A stretch of 64,000 nt of DNA from Welwitschia mirabilis (taxonomy: Eukaryota; Gnetophyta; Gnetopsida; Welwitschiales): positions 203,852,790 to 203,916,789 of the forward strand of contig JBOZIK010000001.1 in the NCBI GenBank assembly GCA_051453625.1, given 5' to 3'. A program made the position numbers and the translations under genes. The notes beneath the pieces were generated by a model. That model was not told the DNA's origin. It saw only the letters and a program-made list of their open reading frames with translations, and ran no database searches. Shown here piece by piece: positions 61,411 through 64,000 of this stretch. Each line of letters opens with the position of its first letter. Position 1 is the stretch's first letter.

Positions 61411-62074
61411 NNNNNNNNNNNNNNNNNNNNNNNNNNNNNNNNNNNNNNNNNNNNNNNNNNNNNNNNNNNNNNNNNNNNNNNNNNNNNNNNNNNNNNNNNN
61501 NNNNNNNNNNNNNNNNNNNNNNNNNNNNNNNNNNNNNNNNNNNNNNNNNNNNNNNNNNNNNNNNNNNNNNNNNNNNNNNNNNNNNNNNNNNNNNNNNNNN
61601 NNNNNNNNNNNNNNNNNNNNNNNNNNNNNNNNNNNNNNNNNNNNNNNNNNNNNNNNNNNNNNNNNNNNNNNNNNNNNNNNNNNNNNNNNNNNNNNNNNNN
61701 NNNNNNNNNNNNNNNNNNNNNNNNNNNNNNNNNNNNNNNNNNNNNNNNNNNNNNNNNNNNNNNNNNNNNNNNNNNNNNNNNNNNNNNNNNNNNNNNNNNN
61801 NNNNNNNNNNNNNNNNNNNNNNNNNNNNNNNNNNNNNNNNNNNNNNNNNNNNNNNNNNNNNNNNNNNNNNNNNNNNNNNNNNNNNNNNNNNNNNNNNNNN
61901 NNNNNNNNNNNNNNNNNNNNNNNNNNNNNNNNNNNNNNNNNNNNNNNNNNNNNNNNNNNNNNNNNNNNNNNNNNNNNNNNNNNNNNNNNNNNNNNNNNNN
62001 NNNNNNNNNNNNNNNNNNNNNNNNNNNNNNNNNNNNNNNNNNNNNNNNNNNNNNNNNNNNNNNNNNNNNNNNNN

Positions 62075-62255
62075 TTTCTTTGTCTCATTATTCATGTTTT
62101 CCCATTTTTTATCATATTATTAGGATATGTAAACTCCTTAATTCTAATGCAAATATTGAGCTATTTTATAAGAAAATCATATATGCTCCTTGGGATACCT
62201 TTCTAGCTATTAGACATGGGTTTAATCTATGCATGATGGATCTTCAGATCCAACA
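62075..62255 (+). repeat. 3' LTR of element K, start hidden in a gap
   Basis: The visible 181 bp align with the end of the 5' LTR (TTTCTTTGTCTCATTATTCAT versus TTTCTTTATCTTGTTATTCAT, then the common last 105 bp). By length the LTR should start near 61990 within the gap. Confidence 0.75.
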
Positions 62256-62260
62256 GAATT
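62256..62260. repeat. Target site duplication of element K, right copy (GAATT)
   Basis: Matches 59169-59173. The 5-bp motif is AT-rich, so chance agreement is possible but unlikely together with the LTR ends. Confidence 0.65.
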
Positions 62261-62662
62261 TTATAGAGTATTGTGTGTTATAATTTAATGGAGAATTTGA
62301 CTTTATCCATCATTGGAAATGTATAATCAAGTGTATTTTTCCTTTTTGAAAATTCATATTTATTCATAGAAATAGCTGAGAGAATATTTGAAGTATGTAT
62401 TGTCTTTCTTTATTCCCTTCTATAAGTTCTCAATCCCCCCACCTTAAAGTTCTTAACACTTTTGAGGATCATTAAACTCAGAGGGAAGGGGTAAATGAGT
62501 TCTATCAAATAAAATTTAAACCAAATAAAAATAAAAAATCATAATAAAAACATCTTACTAAGATAACGTGGTTTCCCAACCTAGCTACTTTCATTTACAA
62601 AGGATAGCTTCCTCTCACACATCTGGATATTCTTGACCTACAAGAAAATAGTATTTTTTAAT

Positions 62663-62990
62663 GCACAACCAACCTTGCAATAAGTGAAAGTCTCCTCATA
62701 AGGCAACACTCTCTTCTCCATGGGAAATAGTGGTTTTCATAGGTACATCACAAACCTTACAACAAGGGAAAGTCTTCTCATAAGATAGCAATCTCTTTTT
62801 CATAAATAGATAGTGGTTTTCATAAGTACATCACAACTCTTATAATAGCTAAGTGTCTCCTTGCAAGGCAATACTCTCTTTCCCATAATGAAATAATGGT
62901 TTTTTGGCTTATCACAAACCTCACAACAAAGTAAATACTTGTAGGCATAACCTTAAAAGCACACTCATAATAGGCTTGACTTATAATAAG
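62663..62990 (+). repeat. Tandem repeat of about 82 bp, three and a half units
   Basis: Units start with CATCACAAACCTTACAAC or a variant near 62663, 62746, 62829 and 62910 (spacing 81-83). Each runs through AGTCTCCTCATAAGGCAA and CACTCTCTTTTCCAT to ATAGTGGTTTTCAT. An 83-codon minus-strand frame (63071-62820) overlaps the last units and is probably chance. Confidence 0.8.
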
Positions 62991-63499
62991 TTTGATAAAT
63001 AAAAATGGACTCACAATAATATTAAAAAATAAGATACTCCAAACAATATGAGATCCATAAATACAGTACAATAATAAGCCTATAAGATGTAGCTTTAAAG
63101 ATGACTTGATATCCTTATTTTTATCATCCTCATGAGTGAAAATGAATTATGTAGTGATTTAGATCAAAGAGAAAATGATGTGAACCATGCAAGCTCTTTT
63201 CCAAATAATGCCTTTGATCCTTCATGAGAAGTTCCTTTCACCTATGCATTCTTTGTTCTATATTTTTATTAATCAATGATGTATCAAAATCTTCAAGATA
63301 TTCATTAAATTACCAAAAGCTATTGGATATTCCATCATGTTATGCCTTTATACAATGAAATGGAATCTAGTCATTTAAGCTTGAAAGGTAGCTATTTAAC
63401 TTTATAACTATCATGTAATGGATAGGAAATGTCTAGGCATTGGGCATGCATCTTTGTTTTTTATCAAAATGAACTATAGTCTAAGAAATATTAAAATTT

Positions 63500-63880
63500 A
63501 TAGATGTTTACTAATAGTTAGACATCTTTACTTTATAGACATCTCTAGTGAACTTATTTAGATTTTGATGAAACTTACTTTGTATTATTATTGACCTCCG
63601 TGATCATAAATCTATGATGTAAAAGTTAATAGCTCATTTAAAACATAAAATATTAGTTAAAAATTAAATTAAATTTGTTACCTATTTTAGTTCAGTATAG
63701 ACATCTTTAATCACGTAGACGTCTTCATTTATGTCAGGTTCAACTTTCAACATAGTCATATTTGATGAGATAGTCATCTTTAACTCGTTGGTAAAAATCT
63801 AGTACATCCAAGATGTCTTTAATATCCTAGATATCTTTATTAGAGATGTCTTTACTTCTGTAGACATCTTCAAATAACTG
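63500..63880 (+). repeat. Scattered GACATCTTTA and GATGTCTTTA phrases
   Basis: Phrases of the type TAGACATCTTTA or its variants occur near 63519, 63538, 63698, 63717, 63765, 63810, 63828, 63846 and 63863. Spacing is irregular except at the end (about 18 bp), so this is a local low-order repeat. The rest of 62991-64000 shows nothing recognisable. Confidence 0.5.
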
Positions 63881-64000
63881 ATCTTGAGTTTTAACAACTA
63901 GGCTTTTTCATGAGTTATCATTTTTTAAAGTTTCTTCATTGACTTATGCTTATCATGATCTGATGTTCTCTTTGTAATGACATGTCTACACATTGATACA

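Larger units (their letters stand above)
59174..62255 (+). mobile_element. Short non-autonomous LTR element K with tRNA-Met primer site
   Basis: About 3.1 kb including 699 N. The 5' LTR (59174-59431) starts TGTTGAATTTTATTTGGG and ends GATCTTCAAATCCAACA. The right LTR ends GATCTTCAGATCCAACA at 62255, with TGTTG/CAACA terminal inverted repeats and GAATT on both sides. A clear tRNA-Met primer site follows the left LTR. The interior has no recognised gag or pol. Size and structure fit a small non-autonomous element, probably of copia type because of LTR ends and primer. The gap at 61411-62074 hides the start of the right LTR. Confidence 0.7.

Noticed and set aside
61312-62283. Long open frames of 240-300 codons on both strands
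   Set aside because: They run through the 664-N gap; the length comes from the N run and not from real codons.
1-64000. CRISPR arrays, operons, rRNA or tRNA genes
   Set aside because: No regularly spaced identical repeats with unique spacers, no clusters of intact genes, and no cloverleaf-like sequences were seen; the primer-binding sites only match tRNA 3' ends.

Overview
The window reads as seed-plant nuclear intergenic DNA: very AT-rich (roughly 70% or more by eye), with no intact host gene, no rRNA or tRNA gene and no bacterial-style operon. Nearly everything I can identify is an old transposable element. I cannot name the species. Assembly gaps lie at 269-368, 9097-9181, 40694-40703, 50025-50124, 55322-55462, 59290-59324 and 61411-62074.

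Layout. 1-2758: 5' part of a minus-strand Athila-type Ty3/gypsy element (A). 3166-4665: remnant of a chromodomain-bearing Ty3/gypsy element with a probable LTR. 4690-13500: plus-strand Ty3/gypsy element (C) with decayed gag-pol, an antisense extra reading frame at 9802-10509 and arrays of diverged tandem repeats. 14430-16950: decayed sense reading frame of uncertain family. 17061-18035: 5' LTR, primer-binding site and leader of a relative of element D, abruptly joined to a Ty1/copia element (18040-22956) with one visible LTR. 25800-28800: minus-strand LINE. 28806-36241: complete minus-strand Athila-type element (B) with both LTRs, tRNA-Asp-type primer-binding site, polypurine tract and TTTAT target duplication, but no RT, RNase H or integrase. 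36247-43816: mostly unidentified. 43822-55276: complete plus-strand Ty3/gypsy element (D), same family as C, with both LTRs and GGTAC target duplication. 59174-62255: short LTR element (K), tRNA-Met-type primer-binding site, GAATT target duplication. 62261-64000: short tandem repeats.

How the parts relate. A and B are one family. C, D and the LTR at 17061 belong to a second, related group. None can still be active: RT, integrase and protease frames are full of stops. The stops fall mostly where relatives have Gln or Trp, and differences from the expected primer-binding site in A and B are all transitions, as expected if methylated cytosines have decayed to T. The most interesting feature is a roughly 235-codon antisense reading frame, downstream of integrase, recognisable at protein level in both C and D. 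I found no convincing new defence, metabolic or regulatory system. All protein family calls come from reading motifs, not from searches.
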